Shown: positions 9,819 through 16,627, counted from the stretch's first letter. The stretch: DNA of 22,500 nt from Prorocentrum cordatum (GCA_963575745.1 CAUYUJ010013936.1:170001-192500); one strand, 5' to 3'. The notes: generated from the sequence alone by a model not told the origin. Numbers and translations are program-made.

Positions 9819-9943
9819 GCCCGGCTCCGCGAGGGCACCCAGGCGCTCGAGAGGTGCCGCGGGGACCTGGCGCGTCAGCGGGAGCGGCTGTCGGAGAGCA
9901 GGCGGGCGGAGCAGGCCGCGAGGCCACAGGCGCGGCGGGCGGC
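9819..9943 (+). CDS. Candidate coding exon: leucine-zipper-like coiled coil
   Basis: In the frame starting a codon at 9825, four leucines sit exactly seven residues apart (at 9825, 9846, 9867 and 9888) in a charged, helix-favouring context (RLREGTQALE, DLARQRERLSE). This is a textbook zipper pattern of about 32 residues. It is preceded by CTGCCTCCCTCAG (ending 9818), a good pyrimidine-rich splice-acceptor match, and the (CGT)n tract beginning at 9944 offers a GT donor. This could be an internal exon of an otherwise invisible gene, with the foldback element and the microsatellite in the flanking introns. There is no start codon or partner exon, so a pseudo-exon or chance in Arg-rich GC sequence remains possible. 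Confidence 0.35.
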
Positions 9944-9944
9944 A

Positions 9945-10009
<65 letters not shown>

Positions 10010-10030
10010 TCGTCGTCGTCGTCGCCGCCG
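9944..10030 (+). repeat. (CGT)n trinucleotide microsatellite
   Basis: This is about 85 bp of CGT with a few CGC changes. It is read as poly-Arg, poly-Val or poly-Ser depending on frame; none is taken as protein. Confidence 0.95.
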
Positions 10031-10170
10031 CTGGCAGCCTGCGGCGGGGCGACGGCGGCGGCAGCCGGCAGCGGCAGCAGCAGCAGTGGCGCGGCAGCCG
10101 GTAGCGGCGCGGCGGCAGCGGTGGGCGTGGCCCGGCGGACAACCTCCGCCTGGCCGCAGGGCTCTTAGCA
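10031..10170. other. GGC/GCA-rich low-complexity stretch
   Basis: GCGGCGGCAGC-type sequence with a short CAG run (10074-10085) continues from the CGT tract. Ala/Ser/Gly-rich readings are likely compositional. Confidence 0.65.
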
Positions 10171-10382
10171 TCGCTCGGACGTGTGCATCTTTGTTCGGCG
10201 AGGACCATCGAGGAACGTCTTGGATAATCTCGCGAACAACAGGCGCGCGAAGCAGAAGCGTGCACGGGGAAAGGGCGCCCGAGCGATGGCAAGACACGCC
10301 ATAAACATAAACAAACTTCTGGCGCTCCGCGCGGGTGTCTTGGATCCGCGCTGCGCCCCCCCGGCAGCGCCTCCAGCGCCGC
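10171..10382. other. Leading part of the GC hairpin module, no gene
   Basis: No gene is recognised. The stretch leads into the hairpin at 10383 and resembles the upstream parts of the two other hairpin copies only loosely. Confidence 0.4.
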
Positions 10383-10407
10383 CCCTGGCGCGCTCCGCGC
10401 GCCAGGG
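10383..10407. repeat. GC hairpin module, copy 1 (perfect 10-bp stem)
   Basis: Arms CCCTGGCGCG (10383-10392) and CGCGCCAGGG (10398-10407) pair perfectly around the loop CTCCG. Homologous hairpins occur at 12724-12746 and 16163-16185 with the same CGCTCCGC-like apex. At one position the base pair is T-A here, T-G in copy 2 and C-G in copy 3. Confidence 0.8.
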
Positions 10408-10815
10408 AGGGGGGGTCACCGCCGATCCACGCAGTCCGCGCGGACCGCCGAAGATGACGTGTACAGTTTGCAGTGGAAGCCCATGCCAAGAAGCACCCTG
10501 CTTGCCTCCAGGGTGCCCTGGGTTCCTCGGCTTTCGATGGTCTTGCGATGGAGAGCGTGTTGCGCTCCCACAACAAACATCCATGGACGTCCTGGGGTCT
10601 CAGGGTTGGGTTTCCTGTGGAAGGTTCCTTGTGGTCGAGTTCCTGCTGCATGCAGCTGCTTCTTCCTCCAGCCTCCAGCCGGGCCGCCCGGCTGCGGTCT
10701 CGCGGTTTCTCCCGGGGGTCGGGCTTCGGCCTCGCTGTCGGTTCGGCCCCCTCTTCCGCGGTGCTGCCGTGTGCGGCCTTGTGAATAGCTAGAAGGATCG
10801 CGGAGGCTGTTTTTC
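10408..10815. other. Stretch without a recognisable gene
   Basis: A CCAGGGTGCCCTGGG inverted repeat (about 10517-10531) resembles the TGTCCCTGGCCCAGGGTGCC module at 13204, 16465 and 16628. The remainder is unassigned. Confidence 0.5.
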
Positions 10816-11042
10816 AGAGCCCCGAATCATCAGAGGTAATTCGTGTCAGGGCTAACTCGGGTTCCTTTCTCGGGATTCCGAACCCGAGTTGCCCCGGGCC
10901 CGAGTCACCCCGGGTGATGCGGGCGTATCCAGAGCCCCAAATCATCCGGGGCAACTCGGGTCAGGGCCAACTCGGGTTCGCCTTCCGGGAATCCACACCC
11001 GAGCTGCCCTGGACCCGAGCTACCCCGCGCAACTCGGGCGCC
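10816..11042. repeat. ACTCGGGT foldback units 1 and 2 (tandem pair)
   Basis: Two units of 115 and 112 bp start AGAGCCCC(G/A)AATCAT at 10816 and 10931. Each unit has GGGTAACTCGGGT-type sequence twice on its left half and the complement ACCCGAGTTACCCC-type sequence twice on its right half, so each can fold into a hairpin with arms of about 35 nt. This pair is more diverged than the pair at 11934-12159. Both pairs end in CGGGCGCCT. Confidence 0.88.
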
Positions 11043-11459
11043 TCAGTTCTGTGCCTCTGGCTCCTGCCGGCGGGCGTGCGCAGCAGCTCGCTCGCGCAGG
11101 GCGTGCGCATCGGCGCTGCGGTACTGGACGCCGCGAGGCGAGGGCGCAGCGCGGCAGGGGCCCGCGGGGGGCTCTTTGCCAGTGCCCGGGCCGAGGAGCC
11201 CCTCCCGTCCGGCGCCCGCGGTCGCCGCAGAGGGGTCCGCGGCACTGCAGCGGGTGCCCACCAGCGGGTGCTCGCTGGAAAGTGGCCGCACGCTGCCCCG
11301 CTGGCTGCCGCTCTCCGGCCTGCCGGGCCTCGCCCGCGCTGCGGCTGCTGGCCCGTGCACCGCGACGCCGACCCGCAGCTGCTGCCGGGTTGGCCCCTCG
11401 GCCACGCCGGTCCCACGCGCCCGCCGCAGCCTCGCCGCGTGAGCGCGCCCCCGCGCGGG
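11043..11459. other. GC-rich stretch between the foldback pairs
   Basis: Open frames on both strands are long but Arg/Ala/Pro-rich. On the minus strand, 11043-11130 reads as a charged helix-like segment with one LRERAAAHARRQE stretch. That is too short and too weakly periodic to call. Confidence 0.4.
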
Positions 11460-11645
11460 CTCGCCCTTCCCTCCGCCTGCGGCCGCCTCCTCCTCCTCCT
11501 CCCCTTCCTATAGGGGGTCTCCCGAGCGAAGTGAACCCCACCCTCCCCCTCAAAGATCGTGGGGGGTAGGGGTAGGGTTCGCATGGGGCTCCCCACTCGC
11601 CCTTCCCTCCCCCTGCGGCCTCCTCCTCCTCCTCCTCCTCCTCCT
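11460..11645. repeat. Direct repeat flanking a G-rich hairpin, with CTC tracts
   Basis: CTCGCCCTTCCCTCC occurs at 11460-11474 and 11596-11610, each followed by CTGCGGCC and a CTC run. Between them is an inverted repeat (GAACCC at 11533 with GGGTTC at 11575) and a G-run series (11561-11566, 11569-11572, 11575-11577, 11585-11588) able to form a quadruplex. The arrangement suggests either an insertion with duplicated target or a local tandem duplication. Confidence 0.7.
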
Positions 11646-11933
11646 CCTCTCCTCCCGCGGGAGTGACCCTTGAGGAGGCTGCCATTTGAGGCCACCTAGA
11701 TCCAACTTTTTGGCTGTGCGTGATATGTAGCACTTTCATGGATCCTATGGTTACTGCTTGCTTGCTTGCTCCTCCTCTCCTTCCCCCTCTCTTCCATGCG
11801 GGCCGATTTGCGCCTCCGCGCCCCGGTTTCGCTCGGGCGCGTGTGTGCGGGCTGCCTCTGCCGCGCTGACGACGGAAAAAGTGTTTGTGTGTGTGTGTAT
11901 CCGGAGGGAAAGAACACACAGACACAAGTAATC
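11646..11933. other. Stretch with short GCTT and GT repeats
   Basis: It contains about three to four CTTG units (near 11757-11770) and a GT dinucleotide run (11881-11900). No gene is recognised. Confidence 0.6.
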
Positions 11934-12159
11934 AGAGCCCCGAATCATCAGGGGTAACTCGGGTCAGGGTTAACTCGGGTTCGTGTTTCGGGAATCCGAA
12001 CCCGAGTTACCCCGGACCCGAGTTACCCCGGACAACTCGGGCGTCCAGAGCCCCACATCATCAGGGGTAACTCGGGTCAGGGCTAACTCGGGTTCCTTTT
12101 TCGGGAATCCAAACCCGAGTTACCCCGGACCCGAGTTACCCCGGATAATTCGGGCGCCT
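11934..12159. repeat. ACTCGGGT foldback units 3 and 4 (tandem pair)
   Basis: Two units of 113 bp start AGAGCCCC at 11934 and 12047. In unit 3 the left arm (about 11949-11982) and right arm (about 11998-12032) match as reverse complements with only a few mismatches, around a spacer with TTTCGGGAATC. The two units are nearly identical to each other and closely related to units 1 and 2, 891 bp upstream. Confidence 0.9.
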
Positions 12160-12189
12160 AAAGTAATCCTCGACGCCCCAGAAATGGGA

Positions 12190-12295
12190 AAATATGGGAA
12201 GTGGGGGGGAAGACAAAAAGCCAGCAACTGTGGGAAAATATGGGGAATCCTATTATTCGTGTCTATTTATTTGCGTGTCCCAGGGCCCCTTCAGT
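12190..12295 (+). repeat. Dispersed 100-bp repeat, copy 1
   Basis: It shares with 13059-13168, in the same order, AATATGGGAAGTG, a G-run, GAAGACA, TGAAAATAT or TGGGAAAATAT, GGGAATCCT and TATTTATTTG(C/T)GTGTCCCAGGG. A diverged AATGGGAAAATATGG lies just before. After it, TCAGTGTCTCTGGGCCCC is itself duplicated (12291-12308 and 12309-12326). Confidence 0.82.
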
Positions 12296-12497
12296 GTCTC
12301 TGGGCCCCTTCAGTGTCTCTGGGCCCCATTCAGAGAATACTCGCGGTGGCGGCAGCAGGGGGAGGGGATGGCGGTGTGGCCTTTGCACGAGGGGAGGAGA
12401 TGACGAAGACGAGAATCAGCATGCGCACGAAGCAGCGGTCAAACGAGACGCATCGGCACACAAATATCAGCCACCCGCTGAGGGGGGCAGGGGGGAA

Positions 12498-12610
12498 GGG
12501 GGGAGGGCTTCTCAGAAGAGTCCCTGCTTCTCAGAAGGCGCGGGCCGCATCTGTCGATGCAGGGCCGGCGCCTTCTGAGAAGCAGCCTGCTTCTGAGAAG
12601 CCCTCCCCCC
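12498..12610. repeat. 113-bp hairpin built from CTTCTCAGAAG
   Basis: The left arm 12498-12550 and right arm 12557-12610 pair over most of their length around the loop CTGTCG. The order in the left arm is GGGAGGG, CTTCTCAGAAG, a 6-base unpaired patch, TGCTTCTCAGAAGGCGC, GGGCC, GCAT. The 11-mer CTTCTCAGAAG or its complement appears four times (near 12508, 12527, 12572 and 12590) and is itself nearly self-complementary, so alternative folds are possible. No gene lies inside. Confidence 0.85.
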
Positions 12611-12723
12611 TCCCCCCATCCCCCTTGTGCGCGCCGACGAAGTATACACTTCCAGAGGTCCGCGCGGAGCTTCTGCATCGGCTCTGCAGCCCCCCCCCCC
12701 TAGAGGGGGCCTCGGGCGCCGTG

Positions 12724-12746
12724 CCTGGCGCGCTCCGCTCGCCGGG
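12724..12746. repeat. GC hairpin module, copy 2
   Basis: Arms CCTGGCG (12724-12730) and CGCCGGG (12740-12746) form a 7-bp stem with one T-G wobble at 12726/12744, around CGCTCCGCT. It is intermediate between copies 1 and 3. Confidence 0.78.
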
Positions 12747-12756
12747 GAGGGAGGAT

Positions 12757-12919
12757 TGCGAGGAGGGGAGGAGGAAGGAGAGGAGGAGGGAGAGGAGGGA
12801 AGGAGAGGAGGAGGAGAGGAGGAGGAGGAGAGGAGGACTCCTCCTCCTCCTCTCCTTCCTCCTCCTCTCCCTCCCTCCTCCTCCTCTCCTTCCTCCTCTC
12901 CTTCCTCCTCCTTCCTCCT
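12757..12919. repeat. Purine/pyrimidine palindrome centred at 12838
   Basis: About 80 bp of pure purine (GGAGGA, GGAGAGG) switches at 12838 to about 80 bp of pure pyrimidine that is an approximate reverse complement of the first half. The innermost GGAGGA-C-TCCTCC is perfect. It could form a long cruciform or a triplex. Confidence 0.88.
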
Positions 12920-13058
12920 CGAACAGCGTGCAGACGCACGAAAGGTTGTGTCTACTTTTGTGCTGCTCCGTTGGGGAGAGAGAAGCAGTGTGGGGAGGGT
13001 GTTGTTCAGGAGGGGCAACCCAGACACCATGACTCGTCGATTCCCAGGAACATGTGCG

Positions 13059-13168
13059 GAAATATGGGAAGTGTGGGGGGGGGAAGACAGAAACCCAGGA
13101 GATATTTGAAAATATTGGGAATCCTGGGATTTGTACCTATTTATTTGTGTGTCCCAGGGCTCCTTTAG
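13059..13168 (+). repeat. Dispersed 100-bp repeat, copy 2
   Basis: Homologous to 12190-12295 (AATATGGGAAGTG through TATTTATTTGTGTGTCCCAGGG). It follows the composite repeat copy A, while the other copy precedes it, so the composite repeat lies between the two copies. Confidence 0.82.
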
Positions 13169-13199
13169 TTGTGAGGGTCTTTTGGAGAAAGCGAGCGCC

Positions 13200-13256
13200 A
13201 GAGGTGTCCCTGGCCCAGGGTGCCCCCAGGATTTCCGAGGAGGCCCCTGCAGCCTC
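13200..13256 (+). repeat. TGTCCCTGGCCCAGGGTGCC module, copy 1
   Basis: TGTCCCTGGCCCAGGGTGCC is followed by CCCAGGATTTCCGAGGAGG. Related copies lie at 16465-16500 and 16628-16676. CCTGGCCCAGG within it is a short palindrome. At 13281-13340 it is followed by several CCGACTCC-type short repeats. Confidence 0.8.
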
Positions 13257-13372
13257 TGGAGCACCCCTCACGCCCGGTCCGACTCCGGCCATCTTTCCGA
13301 CTCCTGCAGCGTCCTTCCCTCCGACTCCGGTCGGGGCCCCCCAAACGGGGTGGGATGTCTCGTGCGTTGACG

Positions 13373-13418
13373 GACCGTGCGGTGAGGTCTCTTGGGGATC
13401 TGGGGTCACCGCACGGTC
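13373..13418. repeat. Perfect 13-bp inverted repeat
   Basis: Arms GACCGTGCGGTGA (13373-13385) and TCACCGCACGGTC (13406-13418) pair perfectly around a 20-base loop. A further partial copy of the right arm (TCACCGCACCGT) follows at 13421-13432. Confidence 0.85.
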
Positions 13419-13493
13419 TGTCACCGCACCGTTTCGGGACTCTCCGACTCCAGCTTCCTTTTCTGCAGCTCTGGCTTCCATATCCGAGGCCCG

Positions 13494-13565
13494 AAAAGCA
13501 TCACGTCACTAATATTTTGGGCCCCAGGGCCCACTGAGGCCCCAGATTAGTGAAGTGATGCTTTT
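13494..13565. repeat. 72-bp MITE-like hairpin
   Basis: Arms of 20 bases at 13494-13513 (starting AAAAGCATCAC) and 13546-13565 (ending GTGATGCTTTT) differ at one position. The 32-base spacer contains GGGCCCCAGGGCCC. A third copy of the inner arm motif, CATCACTTCACTAA, sits at 13589-13602, so the arm sequence is dispersed locally. Confidence 0.8.
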
Positions 13566-13602
13566 TCCCACGTAAGGACCCCGAACTTCATCACTTCACT
13601 AA

Positions 13603-14227
13603 ACCGAACCCAGGACGAAAGTCAGGGGCCGAATTGCTGCTGTGATGCCACATAGGTCTCGTACCATGTCTCCGGCTACGGCTTCCGCCGGCTCCGGCCC
13701 CAACTCCTGCGGCCACAACACGTCTCCCGAGGGCTCTGGACCCCCCGCGCTGCCCTCTCAGGGCCGGTCCCGCCGGACCGACATCGCGCGCTCGCCTCGC
13801 CTCGCCTCGCGCTCGCCTCGCGAGGCCAGAGGGCCCCTGGGGCTTCAGGATGGAGCGAGAAGCCGGGGACACCCTGGGCTGGGGACAGCAGCCTTTCAGA
13901 GAGGGATGGGGAGGGGGAGAGGACAGGGACCGGAGGACTGGGGCATCCCTGCACAACGCTCGAGATGGGGATGGACTGGGGCCGGCGCCGCAGGGATCCC
14001 GGCACGCACGCATCGAGACGTGCACACAGTTTTTCTTCGCCATTAAGGACGTGGCACTGCTGCATGGCGATCATGAGCCCCGTGAAGCCCACGTCGTGGA
14101 GCCCCGACGGTAAGGCTCCAGACGCCAGCAGTCCGTCCACCAGGCCTGCATGCCTCTTCATGCACAGGGTGAAGAGCCCTAGGCCTCCCAGGTGGGGTCG
14201 GAGTTGATGGGGTTGGGGGATCGCGCC
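13603..14227. other. Stretch without a recognisable gene
   Basis: At about 13851-13880 it carries ATGGAGCGAGAAGCCGGGGA followed by CACCCTGGGC. This recurs with few changes at 16768-16797 (ATGGAGCGAAAAGCTGGGGA), again downstream of a TGTCCCTGG module. A CTCGCCTCG run lies at 13791-13820. The long minus-strand open frame crossing this region and the CTC tract to 15310 is compositionally biased and crosses several repeats, so it is not called. Confidence 0.55.
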
Positions 14228-14376
14228 GCATCGCTGATGCATCGGCGATGCGGCTCCATGCGGAGCCCGATATTCCCCGCGCCGACGTTGCCGATGCACC
14301 GCCGACGTCGCCGATGCATCGGCGATGCATCGCCGATGCATCGCCGATGTCTTACCGTTGCATCGGCGATGTGGTG
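14228..14376. repeat. GCATCGGCGATGC palindrome cluster
   Basis: About 150 bp are dominated by GCATCG(C/G)CGATGC and partial forms (GCCGATGCACC, CGCCGATGTC), in both orientations and often overlapping. The unit is itself palindromic, so neighbouring copies can pair in many registers. Readings with repeated His-Arg-Arg-Cys-Ile or Asp-Ala-Ser-Pro-Met are by-products. Confidence 0.88.
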
Positions 14377-14471
14377 CAATCCTCCGACCCCATCTGCTCG
14401 GACCGCATCTTGGAGGCCTCTGAGAGCATTGGGTCCTTGTCCTCGTCCACCGAATTTGGATCGGCGGCGAA

Positions 14472-14628
14472 ATGCGAACCCTGCCCTCGCCGATCAACGA
14501 TTCAGGCAACTCGATGGGCGGCGGGGGTAGGGCTCGGAACTCGTCGCACACGTGGCGAAGCCCGAACCCTGTCCCCGCCTCCCATCGATTCAGGGGAGTC
14601 GATGGTTGGCGGGGGTCGGGCTCGGGTG
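14472..14628 (+). repeat. Direct repeat of about 70 bp
   Basis: Copies at about 14472-14542 and 14560-14628 share GCGAACCCTGCCC or CCGAACCCTGTCC, then ATTCAGG, then TCGATGG, then GGCGGGGGT and GGGCTCGG, with scattered differences. Downstream, the perfect 8-bp hairpin CGACGTCA (14647-14654) / TGACGTCG (14666-14673) occurs. Confidence 0.75.
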
Positions 14629-14883
14629 TCGCCACCCCCAGACCCCCGACGTCATGAGTTGGTCGTGACGTCGACCCCAAGAGGTCTCGACCCCTTCCCC
14701 AGGACCGCGTTGGCATCCTGCGTCGTTTTGTTGACGGATGGCCCCCCATGCCGTAGAGAAAACCCTCCCGCCGGGATGTTTTCATGGCTCGAGGGGCCGG
14801 GGCCTGTTGGAGGAGCCGCAGCGAGGGGGGGGGAGACCGGCGGCCGCGGGGACCCCCCCCCACGTGCGGGCCCCCCGCGCACA

Positions 14884-14961
14884 CTGGCCCAGGCGCAGCG
14901 GCTCCGGGAGGATCTGGGGCGCCTGCAGGAGGAGCAGGGCCGGCTGGAGGACGCCCTCCTC
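14884..14961 (+). CDS. Candidate coding exon: short coiled coil
   Basis: The frame beginning at 14884 reads LAQAQRLREDLGRL and continues QEEQGRLEDALL. Leucines at residues 7, 11, 14, 21 and 25 and Gln at 18 follow the alternating 3-4 spacing of a heptad repeat, and the e/g positions are charged. CACTGGCCCAG (ending 14892) could be a splice acceptor. The tract passes directly into (CTC)n, as the other candidate coil exon passes into (CGT)n. Either this is a short exon whose intron starts with the microsatellite, or the microsatellite has expanded within or next to a gene relic. No start codon or partner exon is visible. Confidence 0.33.
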
Positions 14962-15112
14962 TCCTCTTCCTCCTCCTCCTCCTCCTCCTCCTCCTCCCCC
15001 ATCCTCCTCCTCCTCCTCCTCGTTCCTCCTCCTCCTCCTCCTCCTCCTCCTCGGTCCTCCTCGTTCCTCCTCCTCCTCCTCCTCCTCCTCCTCCTCCTCC
15101 TCCTCCTCCGCG
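14962..15112 (+). repeat. (CTC)n trinucleotide microsatellite
   Basis: This is about 150 bp of pure pyrimidine CTC with short interruptions (CCCCCATC near 14997, CTCGTTCC near 15020 and 15060, CGG near 15052). Poly-Ser, poly-Leu and poly-Pro readings are artefacts. Confidence 0.95.
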
Positions 15113-15203
15113 GCGGGGCGCGTCGGGGATCAAGAGACGGGGGTCAATGCAAACGGGGGTCAGCCAGAGCGCCCGATCTTGCAGGATCATGCAGGGCCAG
15201 GGT

Positions 15204-15310
15204 CGGATTGACCCCGGTTTGGGTGCAGGAGCCTGCAGGATCTTGCAGGATCCTCCGCATCGACCTGGGTTTGGGTGCAGGCTCTTGCAGGATCTTGCAG
15301 GATTCTGCAA
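15204..15310 (+). repeat. 52-bp tandem duplication with CTTGCAGGAT motif
   Basis: GGTTTGGGTGCAGG starts copies at 15216 and 15268, each followed by CTTGCAGGAT units (also near 15178). GGATTGACCC(C/G)GG appears before copy 1 (15205) and after copy 2 (15331). Confidence 0.82.
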
Positions 15311-15512
15311 GGCCTGACTGACTTGTGTCTGGATTGACCCGGGTCAGAAGATCCCCGAGGAGGTTCGGATGTGTTCCTGCGGCGTTGGCGCGCCGGCGAC
15401 GCTTGCGAAGGCGTCCAGGGTTGAGTTCCGCATGGCAGAACGACGCGGAGGCACTGACGGGCACGGCAGCGCCACATGAGCCGACGGAGTTCAGCCTCGA
15501 ACGAGCGGGGCC

Positions 15513-15568
15513 GCGATCGGTTGAAGGTTGAACGATCGACGCGATCGGTTGAAGGTTGAACGATCGAC
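15513..15568 (+). repeat. Perfect 28-bp tandem duplication
   Basis: Two identical copies (15513-15540, 15541-15568) of a unit starting GCGATCGGTTGAAGG and ending ACGATCGAC. GCGATCG and CGATCG make each unit's ends self-complementary. Confidence 0.95.
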
Positions 15569-16093
15569 ACGGTGTCAAAAACCTTTCGCGCCGACGCCGC
15601 ACGAACCTACCGTTAGGCAGGACCCCGGGGAAGGGGAGCTGGTCAGCGATCCCAGACCCCCTCGAGTCATGAAAAGATCACGACGGGAGTTTTTCCGTAT
15701 GTTCGGCCTTTGAGGCCCCTTACCGGGCCTCGGGATTGCCAAAAAACCACTGGGGATGAAAAACAGGTCCCGGGGAAGATGTCCAGACCTTTGGGACCCG
15801 AAATCATGACGTCGTGGGTCTGGAGTTGGGCCCCGAAGCCAAGACAATTGACCCGAATCGCTAAACAAAGTCTGCCGTAGCTGGCGTCTCTTCAGGTGAG
15901 CGGCGGAAGAAAAAGGGGTCGTTTGCGCCGACATTCGCGCGTGAGCTGCCCGCGTAAAGTTCGCGCGTGAGCGCCCCCGTTGTCCACGTGGCGTGCCGCG
16001 CTGGCGGCCCGCGTAAGCCACCGCGTAAGCTCGCTGTGCCATCTCGCGTGCGACCAGTCTGTGATCGTCGCCCACCTCGGCATACAACTCCAC
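15569..16093. other. Stretch without a recognisable gene
   Basis: Near 15945-16045 there are several CGCGTGAG and CGCGTAAG repeats. Otherwise it is complex sequence with short overlapping open frames on both strands and no motif. Confidence 0.5.
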
Positions 16094-16280
16094 CTCCGCA
16101 GGTCCGCACGGCCTTCTTAGATCGGCTCTGCCCCCCCCCTTCGAGGCGCCTCGGGCGCCGTGCCCGGCGCGTTCCGCTCGCCGGGGGGGGGAAGGGGGGC
16201 TCAGACGCCGGACGCAAGGAAATCAACGGCCATACGCACGAAAGGCTGTGTCTACTTCTGCTCCTCCGTGTCTCGAACGA
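16094..16280. repeat. Composite dispersed repeat, copy B
   Basis: Same module order as 12633-12980: CAGGTCCGCACGG...ATCGGCTCTGC, a C-run, CCTCGGGCGCCGTGCC with the hairpin at 16163-16185, then ACGCACGAAAGGCTGTGTCT (16234-16253) and CTCCTCCGTG. GGCGCC (16145-16150) and GGCGCC (16154-16159) form a second small hairpin just upstream. A GGT microsatellite starts within 10 bp of its right end. Confidence 0.82.
16163..16185. repeat. GC hairpin module, copy 3
   Basis: Arms CCCGGCG (16163-16169) and CGCCGGG (16179-16185) are perfectly complementary around CGTTCCGCT. The pair at 16165/16183 is C-G where copy 1 has T-A, a compensatory double change. Confidence 0.8.
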
Positions 16281-16288
16281 AGCAAGGC

Positions 16289-16456
16289 GGTGGTGGTGGT
16301 GGTGGTGGTGGTGGTGGTGGTGGTGGTGGTGGTGGTGGTGGACGTGGTGGTGGTGGTGGTGGTGGTGGTGGTGGTGGTGGTGGTGGTGGTGGTGGTGGTG
16401 GTGGGGGCATCGGGAGGAGGGCGGTGGTGGTGGCGGTGGTGGTGGTGGTGGTGGGC
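16289..16456 (+). repeat. (GGT)n trinucleotide microsatellite
   Basis: Nearly pure GGT runs from 16289 to about 16404, with one GAC interruption near 16341. After GGGGGCATCGGGAGGAGG, a second GGT run follows to about 16456. Poly-Trp, poly-Val and poly-Gly readings are artefacts. Confidence 0.95.
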
Positions 16457-16464
16457 GTCAGTGG

Positions 16465-16500
16465 TGCCCCTGGCCCAAGATGCCCCCAGGATTTCCCCCC
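16465..16500 (+). repeat. CCTGGCCCAAGATGCCCCCAGG module, copy 2
   Basis: CCCCTGGCCCAAGATGCCCC then CAGGATTTCC, matching 13204-13235 with few changes. As in copy A, it lies downstream of the composite repeat, so the order hairpin module, ACGCACGAAAGG module, microsatellite, CCTGGCCCAGG module is kept. Confidence 0.78.
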
Positions 16501-16627
16501 GCAGCCGTTGGCGGAGCGAGGCGGGGCCGGCCTCCCCCCCCCCCAGCGCACAGCACGACGCCAGGCCCGGCCAGGCCCAGTCCCGCCAGCGCCTGGGGGC
16601 TCTCCTGCTCGGGTGCTGCTAGAAGAA

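Larger units (their letters stand above)
12633..12980. repeat. Composite dispersed repeat, copy A
   Basis: The modules in order are GAGGTCCGCGCGG...ATCGGCTCTGC (12655-12685), a C-run, CTCGGGCGCCGTGCC with the hairpin 12724-12746, a low-complexity purine/pyrimidine palindrome, and ACGCACGAAAGGTTGTGTCT (12934-12953) continuing to CTGCTCCGT. The same modules in the same order occur at 16094-16280, where the low-complexity insert is absent and a GGT tract follows instead. Confidence 0.82.

Noticed and set aside
13676-15310. 544-codon minus-strand frame
   Set aside because: It crosses the palindrome cluster, the CTC tract and several direct repeats; it is compositionally biased and overlapped by equally long frames on the other strand.
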